DNA of 64,000 nt, from NCBI RefSeq assembly GCF_016907715.1, contig NZ_JAFBCM010000001.1, positions 8,037,420 to 8,101,419 of the forward strand. The letters run 5' to 3'. Under the pieces are notes generated by a model. It did no database searches, was not told the DNA's origin, and was given only the letters and a program-made list of their open reading frames with translations. This document shows positions 37,008 through 46,841 of this stretch, piece after piece (within the stretch, counting starts at the first letter, position 1; every line of letters begins with the position of its first letter). The position numbers and the translations under genes were made by a program. Source of the stretch: Tenggerimyces flavus (GTDB lineage: Bacteria; Actinomycetota; Actinomycetes; Propionibacteriales; Actinopolymorphaceae).

Positions 37008-37769
37008 ATGGAATCGTTCTCACTCGAAGGCCGGGTCGCCCTGGTCACCGGCGGCAACCGCGGGCTCGGGCGGGTCATGGCGAACGCGCTCGCCGCGGCC
37101 GGTGCCGAGGTCGCCGTCCTCAGCCGCAACCAGGCCGAGGCGGACAAGACCGCCGGCGAGATCGAGGCGGCGAACGGGCGGCGCGCACGCGGCATCGGTG
37201 CCGACGTGACGCGAGCCGACGATGTCGAACGAGCGGTCGCCGCCGTCGTCGACGAGTTCGGCCACCTCGACATCCTGATCAACAACGCCGGCGTGAACGT
37301 GCGCAAGTCGATCGAGGACTTCGACGAGGAGAGCTGGGACCTCGTCCAGGACACCAACGTCAAGGCGCCGTTCCTGTTCGCCAGAGCCGCCGCGCCGCAC
37401 CTCAAGGCCAGCCCGCACGGCCGGATGATCAACCTCGGCTCGATGCTCGGGCTCACCGCGCTCCCCGGCCGCGCCGCGTACTCCTCGAGCAAGGCCGCGA
37501 TCGTCAACCTCACCCGCGTCCTCGCGCTCGAGTGGGCGCCGCACGGCGTCACGGTGAACGCGCTCTGCCCGGGACCGTTCGCGACCGACCTGAACATCCC
37601 GGTGCTCGAGAACCCCGAGCTGAACAAGTGGTTCCTCGACCGCATCCCGTTGGGACGTTGGGGAAACCCCGAGGAGCTCGGCGGCGCGGCCGTCTTCCTC
37701 GCGTCCGACGCGTCCGCGTTCATGACGGGCGCCACGCTCGTGATCGACGGAGGTTGGACGGCCCAGTGA
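37008..37769 (+). CDS. SDR-family oxidoreductase (gluconate 5-dehydrogenase-like)
   Basis: A 253-residue classical short-chain dehydrogenase. The cofactor motif TGGNRGLG (14-21) precedes NNAG, the catalytic Ser lies in INLGSMLGL, and Tyr/Lys in YSSSK. It most resembles polyol or gluconate dehydrogenases (acceptor unknown). ATG at 37008 is chosen because GAAG lies eight bases upstream; 37002 is too close to it. Its stop overlaps the next gene's GTG (GTGA), so it opens a translationally coupled three-gene operon. Confidence 0.9.
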   Translation: MESFSLEGRVALVTGGNRGLGRVMANALAAAGAEVAVLSRNQAEADKTAGEIEAANGRRARGIGADVTRADDVERAVAAVVDEFGHLDILINNAGVNVRKSIEDFDEESWDLVQDTNVKAPFLFARAAAPHLKASPHGRMINLGSMLGLTALPGRAAYSSSKAAIVNLTRVLALEWAPHGVTVNALCPGPFATDLNIPVLENPELNKWFLDRIPLGRWGNPEELGGAAVFLASDASAFMTGATLVIDGGWTAQ

Positions 37770-38731
37770 CACGGATAGGACTCGCCACCTCCGGCACCAC
37801 GTTCAGCTTCGGCCTGCATCCGAAGGCCGCCCGCCCGCGCATCAACGCCCACACCTTGATGGACAAGGCGCAAGCCCGTGGCCTTGTCGGCATCGAGCTG
37901 CCCGACCGGATGATCGACAACCCCGAGGCCGTCCGGCAGGACGCGACCGAGCGAGGGATGTTCGTCACGGTCGACACCGGCGGGTACGAGCCGGACGCGC
38001 TCGCGCGCGTGATCGAGCTGGCCGGCCAGGTGGGGTCACCGGTCGTACGGACCGTCGTCGGCGGCGCGAAGATCGGCGGCGACCGCCGCCCCTTGGCCGG
38101 GCGCTGGCAGCCGTTCCTCGACGACGTCCGGGCGAAGCTGAAGGTGGCCGCCGCGGAGGCCGAACGCGCGGGCGTCACCCTCTGCGTCGAGAACCACCAG
38201 GACCTCGCCTCGGAGGAGCTACTCCAGCTGTGCGAGGAGATCGCCTCCCCGTTCTTCGGCATCAACCTCGACACCGGCAACCCGCTCGCCACCGCAGAGG
38301 AGCCGATCGACTACTTCCGGCGGGTCGCGCCGCACGTGAAGAACGTGCACCTGAAGGACTACTGGACCTGGTGGAGCGACGAGGGCTTCCTGCTCGTGCG
38401 CTCGCCACTCGGGCAGGGGCTGGTCGACTTCCCGGTGCTGCTCGACCTGCTCGCCCCCGCCGTTCCGGACGTGCCGATGTCGATCGAGCTGGGTGCGCTG
38501 GAGGCGCGGAACATCCGCGTGTTCGCGCCGGACTTCTGGCCGGACTACCCGCCGCGTACGGCTGCGCAACTGGCCGAGGCACTGCGCGTGGTCCGCGCGA
38601 ACGCCAAGCCGGACGGGGACTGGCGGACGCCGTACGAGCGCGGCGAGTCGCCGGAGGCGATCGAGGCGTACGAGCAACGCCAGCTCACCGAGAGCGTCGA
38701 GTACGTACGAGGGCTGGTGGCGTCCCGATGA
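37766..38731 (+). CDS. sugar phosphate isomerase/epimerase-like TIM-barrel protein
   Basis: A 321-residue xylose-isomerase-fold protein (AP endonuclease 2-like family). Metal-ligand motifs are CVENHQDL, INLDTGNP, NVHLKDYW and MSIELGALE, giving the usual Glu/Asp/His/Glu set. The family contains 3-keto-sugar and inosose isomerases or epimerases. It is coupled at both ends (GTGA with the SDR upstream, ATGA with the SDR downstream), which points to sequential steps on one oxidised sugar. Confidence 0.88.
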   Translation: MTRIGLATSGTTFSFGLHPKAARPRINAHTLMDKAQARGLVGIELPDRMIDNPEAVRQDATERGMFVTVDTGGYEPDALARVIELAGQVGSPVVRTVVGGAKIGGDRRPLAGRWQPFLDDVRAKLKVAAAEAERAGVTLCVENHQDLASEELLQLCEEIASPFFGINLDTGNPLATAEEPIDYFRRVAPHVKNVHLKDYWTWWSDEGFLLVRSPLGQGLVDFPVLLDLLAPAVPDVPMSIELGALEARNIRVFAPDFWPDYPPRTAAQLAEALRVVRANAKPDGDWRTPYERGESPEAIEAYEQRQLTESVEYVRGLVASR

Positions 38732-39498
38732 CCGTGGAGGGGAAGGTCGCGCTCGTCACCGGGTCCAGCCGCGGGCTCGGCCGCGCCTACGCGCTGGCGC
38801 TGGCCGCCGAGGGCGCGGACGTCGCGATCCACGACGTGGACACGACGGCCGCCGCGCGGTTCGGCGAGGCGGCGTCGGGGCCGGCGGTGGCCGACGAGAT
38901 CAAGGCGCTCGGCCGGCGTTCGGGCTTCTTCGCGGCGGATCTCACCGACGCCGAGCAGACCGCGCGGCTCGTCGCGGACGTGGTGGAGACGTTCGGAACG
39001 CTGGACATCCTCGTCAACAACGCCGGCGGCGACATGGGCGCGACCACGCCGCGGCCGGACCCGAATGACGCGCTCGACATCGACCCGGCCGACATCCGCG
39101 CGGTCGTGGATCGGAACGTGCTGACGACGATGTTCGCGTGCAAGTACGCCGGCCTGCACATGCGTGAGCAGCGGACCGGCAAGATCATCAACGTCGGTTC
39201 CGTCGCCGGCCACGCCCCGGCGCGGAACGGCATCGTCTACGCCGCGGCCAAGGCGGCGAACTCGCACTACACGCGCTGCCTGGCCGAACAGCTCCGGCCG
39301 TTCGACGTGAACGTCAACTGCCTCGCCCCGGCCGCCACGTACACCGGGCGCTTCCTCGCGACCCGCGAGGTGCGCGACCAGAGCGAGCTGTCCCGGCTGC
39401 AGCGGATCGCCGAACCGGGCGACATGGCCGCGATCGTGCTGTTCCTCGCCGGTCCCGCCTCGGACTACCTGACCGGCGAAACCATCGTCTGCTGGTGA
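38728..39498 (+). CDS. SDR-family oxidoreductase
   Basis: A 256-residue short-chain dehydrogenase with TGSSRGLG, NNAG, IINVGSVAG and YAAAK motifs. An acidic insertion around PRPDPNDALDIDPADI (residues about 105-122) distinguishes it from the first SDR of the operon. Its likely role is oxidation or reduction of the intermediate made by the TIM-barrel enzyme. It ends 38 bases before a long inverted repeat. Confidence 0.9.
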   Translation: MTVEGKVALVTGSSRGLGRAYALALAAEGADVAIHDVDTTAAARFGEAASGPAVADEIKALGRRSGFFAADLTDAEQTARLVADVVETFGTLDILVNNAGGDMGATTPRPDPNDALDIDPADIRAVVDRNVLTTMFACKYAGLHMREQRTGKIINVGSVAGHAPARNGIVYAAAKAANSHYTRCLAEQLRPFDVNVNCLAPAATYTGRFLATREVRDQSELSRLQRIAEPGDMAAIVLFLAGPASDYLTGETIVCW

Positions 39499-39536
39499 CC
39501 GCGCGCTTGATCTCCCTAGGTCGCCCAACTCACCGA

Positions 39537-39618
39537 CCCGTGATCATGAGCGTGATCATGAAGGCAAACCCGGCGTATACGACCGGTTCGGCTTCACGAT
39601 CACCATCATGATCACGGG
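39537..39618. terminator. long inverted repeat with TGATCATG core
   Basis: Left arm 39537-39570, right arm 39585-39618, loop 14 bases. The outer 13 bp match perfectly (CCCGTGATCATGA) and the inner 21 match at 16 positions. It lies between convergent genes. It shares the 15-mer CGTGATCATGAAGGC with the element at 55887. Confidence 0.7.
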
Positions 39619-39633
39619 CCTTGAGGGCGGCGG

Positions 39634-40497
39634 CTACTTGGCGGCGTCCTCGGCCTCGGCCAGGCGTTTGCGGGCCTGCTCGAGCGTGGACTCCGCGCGT
39701 TCGTACCGGCGCTTCTCGGCCCGCAGCCCGCGCTCGGCGGCGAGCAGCTGGGCCTCGGTGTCGCGGATCTCCTCGCGCAGCTCGTCCAGCCGTTCCCGCA
39801 GCGAGTCGCGCGAGGACTCCATGTCGGTGAACGCCTGTTCCCGCTCGGTGTAGTCCTCCTCCGCCTCCTCCAGCACCTCGCGCGCATCGGCGAGCCGGGC
39901 CTCGGCCTTCGCCCGAGCCGCGTCCTCGTCCTCGTCCTCCGGCGACGAAGCACGCGACGACTTCTTCTTCGCCGGCGACGGCACCGAACGCAACGTCGGC
40001 ACAGCGGACAGGTCGCCGCCGAACGGGCCGAAGCCCGCGTACGTCACCGACTTCACCACCCGGCCGGACCGCACGAGCGCAGCCACCTCCTCGTCGGCCA
40101 GCGCCGAGTCGAGCGTCGACTCGACCTCGCGCGACAGGTCGGCCGTGATCCGAACGCCCCGATCGGCGCCCAGGCGCCGGACGGCGGCAGCGATCTTCGA
40201 CATCAGCTTCTGCCGCGACGCCGAGAGCGAACGGATCTCGTCCCCGTCCAGCGCCCGCTGCGCAGCGCCCAGCTCCGCACCCAGCGAGAACAACGACTCG
40301 ACCAGATCGGACTCCGACCGCCACAGCAGGTTGACGAGCCAAGCGCCCTGCGTGGGGCGCGCCAGTTTCTTCAGAGCGGCCGCGAGCGTACGATCGCCGG
40401 CGTCGCGAGCAGACTTGGCCTCCTCGTCACGCTTAGCGACGAACTCGCTCGGCGGGGTGGCGTAAAGCTCGCCCGCGATCACATCCAGGTCACGCAC
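39634..40497 (-). CDS. coiled-coil protein of unknown function
   Basis: A 287-residue cytoplasmic protein. Residues 1-150 are mixed helical (LYATPPSEFVAKRDEEAK, ARPTQGAWLVNLLWR). A Lys/Ser/Glu/Asp-rich linker (about 168-190) leads to a strong heptad coiled coil to the end (EEAEEDYTEREQAFTDMESS and following). It resembles a conserved actinobacterial hypothetical family, for which I cannot name a function. GTG at 40497 with GAGGG upstream. It is divergent from the peptide-transport operon. Confidence 0.8.
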   Translation of the reverse strand: MRDLDVIAGELYATPPSEFVAKRDEEAKSARDAGDRTLAAALKKLARPTQGAWLVNLLWRSESDLVESLFSLGAELGAAQRALDGDEIRSLSASRQKLMSKIAAAVRRLGADRGVRITADLSREVESTLDSALADEEVAALVRSGRVVKSVTYAGFGPFGGDLSAVPTLRSVPSPAKKKSSRASSPEDEDEDAARAKAEARLADAREVLEEAEEDYTEREQAFTDMESSRDSLRERLDELREEIRDTEAQLLAAERGLRAEKRRYERAESTLEQARKRLAEAEDAAK

Positions 40498-40663
40498 TGT
40501 CCGTTTTGTCCCTCTCCAGTCACAGATCTTGCATCGTTATAGACACGGAGTGGCACAGATTCTTCCGCAACTCCGGCCGGATCCCCTAGTTTGCGCCGGG
40601 ACGGCCGGCGCTGGCGCCCACACGGCAGCCTTGCCCGGGTTCATGACAAGGGGATGGTCGAGA

Positions 40664-42316
40664 ATGAAACAACGGAGGCTCGCCAGTGTCCTGACGCTGG
40701 CCGCGGCGTTCGGATTGGTCGCCGCCGGGTGCGGCGGCAACGGCGGCGGGAACGGCGGCAACGGGGGCGAAGACCCAGGCGCCGAGACCGGCACCGTGAT
40801 CAGCATCGGTATCGCCGAGCCGCGGCACCTGCTTCCGCCGAACACGACGGAGACGAGCGGCGCGCAGGTCCTCGCCGCGCTGTTCTCCCCTCTCGTCGGC
40901 TTCGACGCGGAGAACAAGCCGGTCCTGAACGTCGCCGAATCGGTCGAGTCGAGCGACAACAAGGTCTGGAACGTCAAGATCAAGGACGGCTGGACCTTCC
41001 ACAACGGCGAGAAGGTCACGTCCGACAGCTTCATCGACGCGTGGAACTACGGCGCGTACAGCCCGAACGGCCAGGGCGGCAACTACTTCTTCCAGCGCAT
41101 CGACGGCTACGCCGACATGAACACGTCGGACCCCGACGGCGACGGCCCGAAGGCGGCGCCCAAGCCGAAGGCGGACAAGCTCACCGGCCTGAAGAAGACC
41201 GACGACCTCAACTTCACGATCACGTTGAGTGACCCGTTCGCCGACTGGAAGTCGGTCATGGGCTACACGGTCTTCTACCCGATGCCGAAGGCGGCGTTCA
41301 CCGATCTCAAGGCGTACGAAGAGGCCCCGATCGGCAACGGTCCGTTCAAGCTCAAGGGCAAGTGGGAGCACGACAAGCAGGTCGAGGTCGAGGCGTACGA
41401 CAAGTACGCGGGCGAGGAGAAGCCGAAGGTCGCGGGCGTCAAGTTCACGATCTACCAGGACCCGGCGACCGAGTACCGCGACCTTCTCGCCGGCAACCAC
41501 GACGTGATGAAGTCGATCCCGACCGCTGAGCTCGCCAACGCCCAGACCGACCTGCCGGAGCGGTTCGCGCAGTCGTCCTCCTCGGGCTACCAGATGCTGG
41601 CGTTCCCGACGTACGACCCGATCTTCAAGAAGGTCGAGATCCGCAAGGCGATCTCGATGGCGATCGACCGCGAGGCCATCGTCAAGACGATCTTCCAGGG
41701 CAGCCAGGACGTCGCCCGTTCGTTCGTCTCCCCCGTGGTCCCCGGGTTCCGGGACAACACCTGCGGCGAGGCGTGCGAGCTCGACGCGGCCAAGGCCAAG
41801 GACCTGCTGGCGCAGGGCGGCGGCATCCCGGGCAACAAGCTGACGATCACCTACAACTCCGACGGCGACAACAAGCCGTGGGTGGACGCGACGTGCAACC
41901 AGATCCAGCAGAACCTCGGCGTGCAGTGCACCAGCGCACCCGAGCCGGCGTTCGCCGACCTGCTCGAGAAGGTCGACGCGGACAAGGCCGTCGGCATGTT
42001 CCGGATGGGCTGGATCTTCGACTACCCGTCGATGGAGAACTACCTCGGCCCGCTGTACGCCTGCAAGGGTTCGTCGAACTACTACGGCTACTGCAACGAG
42101 GAGTTCGACAAGCTCGTCGCCGACGGCAGCAAGGCCACCACGCCCGAGGACTCCATCAAGCTGTGGCAGCAGGCCGAGGACATCCTCGTTCGCGACCTGC
42201 CGGTTCTCCCGCTCCGGTTCGGCAAGAACAACTTCGGCTGGTCGGAGAACGTGAAGGACGTCGAGCTCGACGCCTTCCAGCGGGTCAACCTGATCAAGAT
42301 CGCGCCGGCGGGGTAG
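40664..42316 (+). CDS. peptide/nickel-type ABC transporter substrate-binding lipoprotein (family 5)
   Basis: A 550-residue SBP_bac_5 protein. Its signal peptide ends in the lipobox LVAAGC and is followed by a Gly/Asn-rich spacer. Characteristic blocks are VKIKDGWTFHNGEKVTSDS, QMLAFPTYDPIFKKVEIRKA and ISMAIDREAIVKTIFQGS. The ATG at 40664 is set by the signal peptide. The first gene of a complete transporter, separated from the permease by a hairpin. Confidence 0.94.
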   Translation: MKQRRLASVLTLAAAFGLVAAGCGGNGGGNGGNGGEDPGAETGTVISIGIAEPRHLLPPNTTETSGAQVLAALFSPLVGFDAENKPVLNVAESVESSDNKVWNVKIKDGWTFHNGEKVTSDSFIDAWNYGAYSPNGQGGNYFFQRIDGYADMNTSDPDGDGPKAAPKPKADKLTGLKKTDDLNFTITLSDPFADWKSVMGYTVFYPMPKAAFTDLKAYEEAPIGNGPFKLKGKWEHDKQVEVEAYDKYAGEEKPKVAGVKFTIYQDPATEYRDLLAGNHDVMKSIPTAELANAQTDLPERFAQSSSSGYQMLAFPTYDPIFKKVEIRKAISMAIDREAIVKTIFQGSQDVARSFVSPVVPGFRDNTCGEACELDAAKAKDLLAQGGGIPGNKLTITYNSDGDNKPWVDATCNQIQQNLGVQCTSAPEPAFADLLEKVDADKAVGMFRMGWIFDYPSMENYLGPLYACKGSSNYYGYCNEEFDKLVADGSKATTPEDSIKLWQQAEDILVRDLPVLPLRFGKNNFGWSENVKDVELDAFQRVNLIKIAPAG

Positions 42317-42366
42317 ACCTGTCGAGCAGTCGGTAGGTTTGCCGATCTGCGACCCCGTCCATAGGT

Positions 42367-42398
42367 GAGAGTGGTGGAGGCGATCCTCCACCACTCTC
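42367..42398 (+). terminator. hairpin between binding-protein and permease genes
   Basis: Perfect 14-bp arms (42367-42380 and 42385-42398) with a 4-base loop, no U tract. Such structures between the first and second transporter genes usually let part of transcription stop, or stabilise the upstream mRNA, so that binding protein is made in excess. It may act that way here. Confidence 0.7.
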
Positions 42399-42423
42399 GC
42401 CAGACAACGTAAGGGCCATCACC

Positions 42424-43350
42424 GTGGGCGCCTACCTGATACGACGGATCCTGCAGGTCATCCCGGTCTTCATCGGCACGACGCTGCTCGTGTACTGGTT
42501 GATGTTCGCCGGGAGCACCGACCCCCTTCAGGCCCTCGCCGGAGAACGGCCGGTCACCCCGGCCGAGCGGCTGGTGCTGGAGGAGCGGTTCAACCTGAAC
42601 GATCCCTTCATCCTGCAGTACGTGAAGTACCTCGGCCGGCTCCTCACCGGAGACCTCGGCCAGCAGCTCAACGGCCGGGACATCTCCAACGTCCTCTCCA
42701 CCGCCTGGCCGATCACGATCCGCCTCGCGCTCGTCGCGTTCGCGTTCACGATCGTGTTCGGCATCACCGCCGGCATCCTCGCCGGCATGCGGCGCAAGGG
42801 CGTCTTCGACACCACCGTGCTCGTGTCGACGCTGGTCGTCATCTCGATCCCGGTCTTCGTGCTGGGTTCGACGCTGCAGTTCCTGTTCGGCGTGCAGTTC
42901 CGGATCTTCCCGGTGGCTGTGGGCGGCGAGGCGACCTGGTTCGAGCTGTTACTGCCGGGCATGGTGCTCGGCGCGCTCGCGCTCGCGACGACCGCCCGGC
43001 TGACGCGGACGAGCATCGCCGAGAACCTCCGGATGGACTACGTACGGACCGCGCGGTCCAAGGGTCTGCCGACCGCGCGCGTGGTCGGTGTGCACGTGCT
43101 TCGCAACTCGCTGATCCCGGTCGTGACGTTCCTCGGCGCCGGCCTCGGCGACCTGATGGCTGGCGCGATCGTCACCGAGTCGATCTTCAACATCCCCGGA
43201 GTCGGGTTCCAGATCCGGCAGGGCATCCGGGCCGAGGACGGGCCGACGGTCGTGACGATCGTCAGCATCCTCGTTCTCGTCTACCTGATCGCCAACCTGG
43301 TCGTGGACGTCCTGTACGCCGTGCTCGACCCGAGGATCCGCTATGACTGA
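42424..43350 (+). CDS. ABC transporter permease, DppB/OppB type
   Basis: A 308-residue permease with six helices and the family start AYLIRRILQVIPVFIGTTLL. The EAA-loop is DYVRTARSKGLPTARVVGVH. GTG start at 42424. It overlaps the DppC-type gene by eight bases. Confidence 0.94.
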   Translation: MGAYLIRRILQVIPVFIGTTLLVYWLMFAGSTDPLQALAGERPVTPAERLVLEERFNLNDPFILQYVKYLGRLLTGDLGQQLNGRDISNVLSTAWPITIRLALVAFAFTIVFGITAGILAGMRRKGVFDTTVLVSTLVVISIPVFVLGSTLQFLFGVQFRIFPVAVGGEATWFELLLPGMVLGALALATTARLTRTSIAENLRMDYVRTARSKGLPTARVVGVHVLRNSLIPVVTFLGAGLGDLMAGAIVTESIFNIPGVGFQIRQGIRAEDGPTVVTIVSILVLVYLIANLVVDVLYAVLDPRIRYD

Positions 43351-44272
43351 GCAAGACACGACCGCCCGCCGCGAGGAGGGTGTGGTCGCCGCTGGTGCCG
43401 CCGGCGCCGAGCTGGTCGGCCGGCCACGCAGCCTGTTCGGCGACGCGTGGCGGGACCTGCGCCACAACCCGATCTTCTGGGTTTCCGCCGCGCTCATCCT
43501 GCTGCTCGGGGTGATGGCGGCGTTCCCCAGCCTGTTCACCAGCGTCAGCCCGACCGACTGCAACCTGTCCCGGTCGTTCCAGCCGCCAGGTGACAAGGCG
43601 TTGTTCGGGTACAACCTGCAGGGCTGCGACGTCTTCTCGCGCACGGTCTACGGCGCCCGCGCGTCGATCCTCGTCGGGCTGTTCAGTACGACGTTCGCCG
43701 GGCTGATCGCGGTCGTCCTCGGCATGCTCGCCGGCTACTTCGGCGGCTGGGTCGACGTGATCATCTCGCGGGTGATCGACATCGTGTTCGGCATCCCGCT
43801 GCTGCTCGGCGCGCTGGTGCTGCTGAAGTCGCTGTCGAACCGCGACGTCGGCATCTGGGGCGTGGTGTTCACGCTCGGCGTGTTCGGCTGGACCACCGCG
43901 GCGCGGGTGATGCGTTCGACGGTGATCTCGACGATGCAGCAGGACTACGTGCAGGCCGTACGTGCGTTGGGCGCGGGGCACCTGCGCATCATGCTGCGGC
44001 ACATCCTGCCGAACGCGATCGCGCCGGTCATCGTCGTTCTCACCATCCTGCTGGGCGGGTTCATCGCCGCGGAGGCGACGTTGAGCTTCCTCGGCATCGG
44101 CCTGCAACCACCATCGATCTCGTGGGGCATCGACATCTCCGACGCACAGGCCCGCATCCGCGAAGCGGCACACCCGTTGCTGTTCCCGGCTGGCTTCCTC
44201 AGCGTGACCGTGCTCGCCTTCATCATGTTGGGCGACGCGATCCGTGACGCATTCGACCCGAGGCTACGATGA
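43343..44272 (+). CDS. ABC transporter permease, DppC/OppC type
   Basis: A 309-residue permease. An N-terminal cytoplasmic tail precedes the first helix (NPIFWVSAALILLLGVMAAF), and the EAA-loop DYVQAVRALGAGHLRIMLRH is near 215. The periplasmic segment CNLSRSFQPPGDKALFGYNL is typical of the family. Four-base overlap (ATGA) with the ATPase gene. Confidence 0.94.
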   Translation: MTEQDTTARREEGVVAAGAAGAELVGRPRSLFGDAWRDLRHNPIFWVSAALILLLGVMAAFPSLFTSVSPTDCNLSRSFQPPGDKALFGYNLQGCDVFSRTVYGARASILVGLFSTTFAGLIAVVLGMLAGYFGGWVDVIISRVIDIVFGIPLLLGALVLLKSLSNRDVGIWGVVFTLGVFGWTTAARVMRSTVISTMQQDYVQAVRALGAGHLRIMLRHILPNAIAPVIVVLTILLGGFIAAEATLSFLGIGLQPPSISWGIDISDAQARIREAAHPLLFPAGFLSVTVLAFIMLGDAIRDAFDPRLR

Positions 44273-45303
44273 CCGCACCGATGGACGTGAAACCAGACGA
44301 CACCGCCGATACGAGTAGGCACCTGCTGGACGTGCGCGATCTGCGGGTCGAGTTCCATACCCACGACGGCGTCGTACGCGCCCTGAACGGCGTGAGCTAC
44401 TACGTCAATGCCGGCGAATCCCTCGCGGTGCTTGGCGAATCCGGCTCGGGCAAGAGCGTGTCGGCGCAGGCGATCATGGGCATCCTCGACACGCCGCCGG
44501 CCAAGGTCGCGGGCGGCACGATCCGCTATCGCGGCGAGGACATGCTGACGATGCGCGAGGATCAGCGCCGCCGGATTCGCGGCGCCGAGATCGCGATGGT
44601 GTTCCAGGACGCGCTGTCGGCGTTGAACCCGGTGTTCACCGTGGGCTTCCAGATCTCGGAGAACCTCCGCCGCCGGCTCGGGATGTCGAAGTCGGACGCG
44701 TACCGCCGGGCCGTGGAGCTGATGGATCTCGTCCGCATCCCAGCGGCCAAGGATCGGGTGAAGGACTTCCCGCACCAGTTCTCCGGCGGGATGCGGCAGC
44801 GCGTGATGATCGCGATGGCGTTGGCGTTGGACCCCGCGGTGCTGATCGCGGACGAGCCGACGACGGCGCTGGACGTGACCGTGCAGGCGCAGATCATGGA
44901 CCTGCTGGCGGATCTGCGGCGCGACCTGGACATGGCGCTGATCCTCATCACGCACGACCTCGGCGTGGTGGCGGACGTCGCGGACCGGATCGCGGTGATG
45001 TACGCGGGGCGGATCGTCGAGAACGCGAACGTTCACGACCTCTACTCCAACCCCGGACACCCTTACACAGAAGGGCTGTTGGCCTCGATCCCGCGCGTCG
45101 ACCTGAAGGGTCAACAGCTCAAGTCGATCAAGGGCATGCCGCCAAACATGCTGCACCCGCCGTCGGGATGCCCGTTCCATCCGCGGTGCACGTACGCGCA
45201 GGACATCTGTACGCAGGAGGATCCGCCGTTGCGCGACGTCGGAGTGCAACGTTCGAGCGCTTGCCACTACGCCGAGGAGGTCCTCGATGGCGCCCGGGAC
45301 TGA
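44269..45303 (+). CDS. ABC transporter ATP-binding protein, DppD/OppD type
   Basis: A 344-residue ATPase with Walker A GESGSGKS (56-63), signature FSGGMRQRVMIA and Walker B ALDPAVLIADEP. The C-terminal oligopeptide-transporter extension has the Cys pattern GCPFHPRCTYAQDIC. It overlaps the next ATPase gene by 17 bases. Confidence 0.95.
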   Translation: MTAPMDVKPDDTADTSRHLLDVRDLRVEFHTHDGVVRALNGVSYYVNAGESLAVLGESGSGKSVSAQAIMGILDTPPAKVAGGTIRYRGEDMLTMREDQRRRIRGAEIAMVFQDALSALNPVFTVGFQISENLRRRLGMSKSDAYRRAVELMDLVRIPAAKDRVKDFPHQFSGGMRQRVMIAMALALDPAVLIADEPTTALDVTVQAQIMDLLADLRRDLDMALILITHDLGVVADVADRIAVMYAGRIVENANVHDLYSNPGHPYTEGLLASIPRVDLKGQQLKSIKGMPPNMLHPPSGCPFHPRCTYAQDICTQEDPPLRDVGVQRSSACHYAEEVLDGARD

Positions 45304-46309
45304 GACGATCCTCGAGGTACGTGACCTGGTCAAGCACTTCCCGATCACGCAGGGCATCGTGTTCAAGCGCCACATCGGCGAGGTGAAGGCGGTCGACGGC
45401 GTCTCGCTGGAGCTGAAGACCGGCGAAACGCTCGGTGTGGTGGGCGAATCGGGCTGTGGCAAGTCCACGTTGGCGAAGCTCATCATGCGGCTGGAGAAGC
45501 CGACGGCGGGTGAGGTTCTCTTTCAGGGCAAGGACATCTTCGGTCTCGAGGGTGCGGAGCTGCGGCGGTTGCGGCGCAACATCCAGCTGGTGATGCAGGA
45601 TCCGTACACCTCGCTGAACCCGCGGATGACGGTCGGCGACATCGTTGGTGAGCCGTTCGAGATCCACAAGGACGTGGCACCGAAGGCCTCGCGGCGGACG
45701 CGGGTGCAAGAGCTGCTTGACGTTGTGGGCTTGAACCCTGAGCACATCAACCGGTACCCGCACCAGTTCTCCGGCGGCCAACGGCAGCGGATCGGCATCG
45801 CGCGGGCGTTGGCGCTGCGGCCGAAGGTGATCCTGTGCGACGAGCCGGTGTCGGCGCTGGACGTGTCGATCCAGGCTCAGGTGATCAACCTGCTGGAGTC
45901 GTTGCAGGACGAGCTGGAGCTGTCGTACATCTTCATCGCGCACGACCTGTCGGTGGTGCGGCACATCTCGGACCGGCTCGCGGTGATGTACCTCGGGAAG
46001 GTCGTGGAGATCGGCACCGAGCCGGAGATCTACGAGCGGCCGACGCACCCGTACACGCAGGCGCTGCTGTCGGCGGTGCCGGTGCCGGACCCGACGGCGC
46101 GTGGGTCGCGCGAGGTGATCCGGCTCGAGGGTGACGTACCGTCGCCGGCGAACCCGCCGTCGGGGTGCCGGTTCCGTACGCGCTGCTGGAAGGCGGAGGA
46201 CATCTGCGCGACCGAGGAGCCGCGGCTGGAGCCCCGGCCGGCTGACCCGCACCCGTCGGCCTGCCACTTCGGCGAGCTGCGCCGGGTCGTGGTGACGCAC
46301 GAGGCGTGA
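45287..46309 (+). CDS. ABC transporter ATP-binding protein, DppF/OppF type
   Basis: A 340-residue ATPase with Walker A GESGCGKS (53-60), signature [12 protein letters not shown] and Walker [13 protein letters not shown]. The Cys-containing tail ([15 protein letters not shown]) matches the DppD-type partner. The last gene of the five-gene transporter operon. Confidence 0.95.
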   Translation: MAPGTETILEVRDLVKHFPITQGIVFKRHIGEVKAVDGVSLELKTGETLGVVGESGCGKSTLAKLIMRLEKPTAGEVLFQGKDIFGLEGAELRRLRRNIQLVMQDPYTSLNPRMTVGDIVGEPFEIHKDVAPKASRRTRVQELLDVVGLNPEHINRYPHQFSGGQRQRIGIARALALRPKVILCDEPVSALDVSIQAQVINLLESLQDELELSYIFIAHDLSVVRHISDRLAVMYLGKVVEIGTEPEIYERPTHPYTQALLSAVPVPDPTARGSREVIRLEGDVPSPANPPSGCRFRTRCWKAEDICATEEPRLEPRPADPHPSACHFGELRRVVVTHEA

Positions 46310-46397
46310 GCTCGGGGTCTGGTCGTCCTCTCGGCTGAGGGGTCTGGGTCTCGCGGTGGATTACGGGGCTCCCCCGGCGGGCGTAGCGTGCGCTCCC

Positions 46398-46841
46398 ATG
46401 GTTGACGTTTCGGGGACGCCGCTGGCGGCGTTGCGGGTGGGGGATCAGGAGCGGCAGCGGGCGGCGGAGATCGTCGCCGACCAGCACGCTCAGGGGCGGC
46501 TCTCGCCGGAGGAGTTCGAGACGCGGCTGGGGGCGGCGTTCGCGGCAGAGACGACCACGGACCTGGGGCGGGTGCTGGCCGACCTGCCGATCCATGCGCC
46601 TGCGCCTTCGTCTCCGCGGGTGCCGTCGGAGCTGCGGTGGATCCTGGGCGGGTTCGCGGCTGTCCTCGCGTTCGGCGTCCTGGTCGGTGCGGTGATCCAG
46701 GGCGGGCGGTCGCTGTTCCCGTGGTGGCTCGACAGCGCCCTCTGGGTCGTCCGTGAGAACGCGACGTTCCTCCTGGTCCTGCTCGTCGCCGCCCTGGTCG
46801 GTTTCGTCGCCGGTCGGGCTGTGGGTCGCCGCGGTCACTGA
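46398..46841 (+). CDS. DUF1707-domain membrane protein
   Basis: A 147-residue protein. Residues 9-62 are a DUF1707 (SHOCT-like) domain: RVGDQERQRAAEIVADQHAQ, GRLSPEEFETRLGAAFAA, LADLP. Two hydrophobic helices follow (about 78-98 and 118-140). The role of DUF1707 is not established. TAGCGT lies eight bases before the ATG, suggesting a leaderless mRNA. Confidence 0.85.
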   Translation: MVDVSGTPLAALRVGDQERQRAAEIVADQHAQGRLSPEEFETRLGAAFAAETTTDLGRVLADLPIHAPAPSSPRVPSELRWILGGFAAVLAFGVLVGAVIQGGRSLFPWWLDSALWVVRENATFLLVLLVAALVGFVAGRAVGRRGH

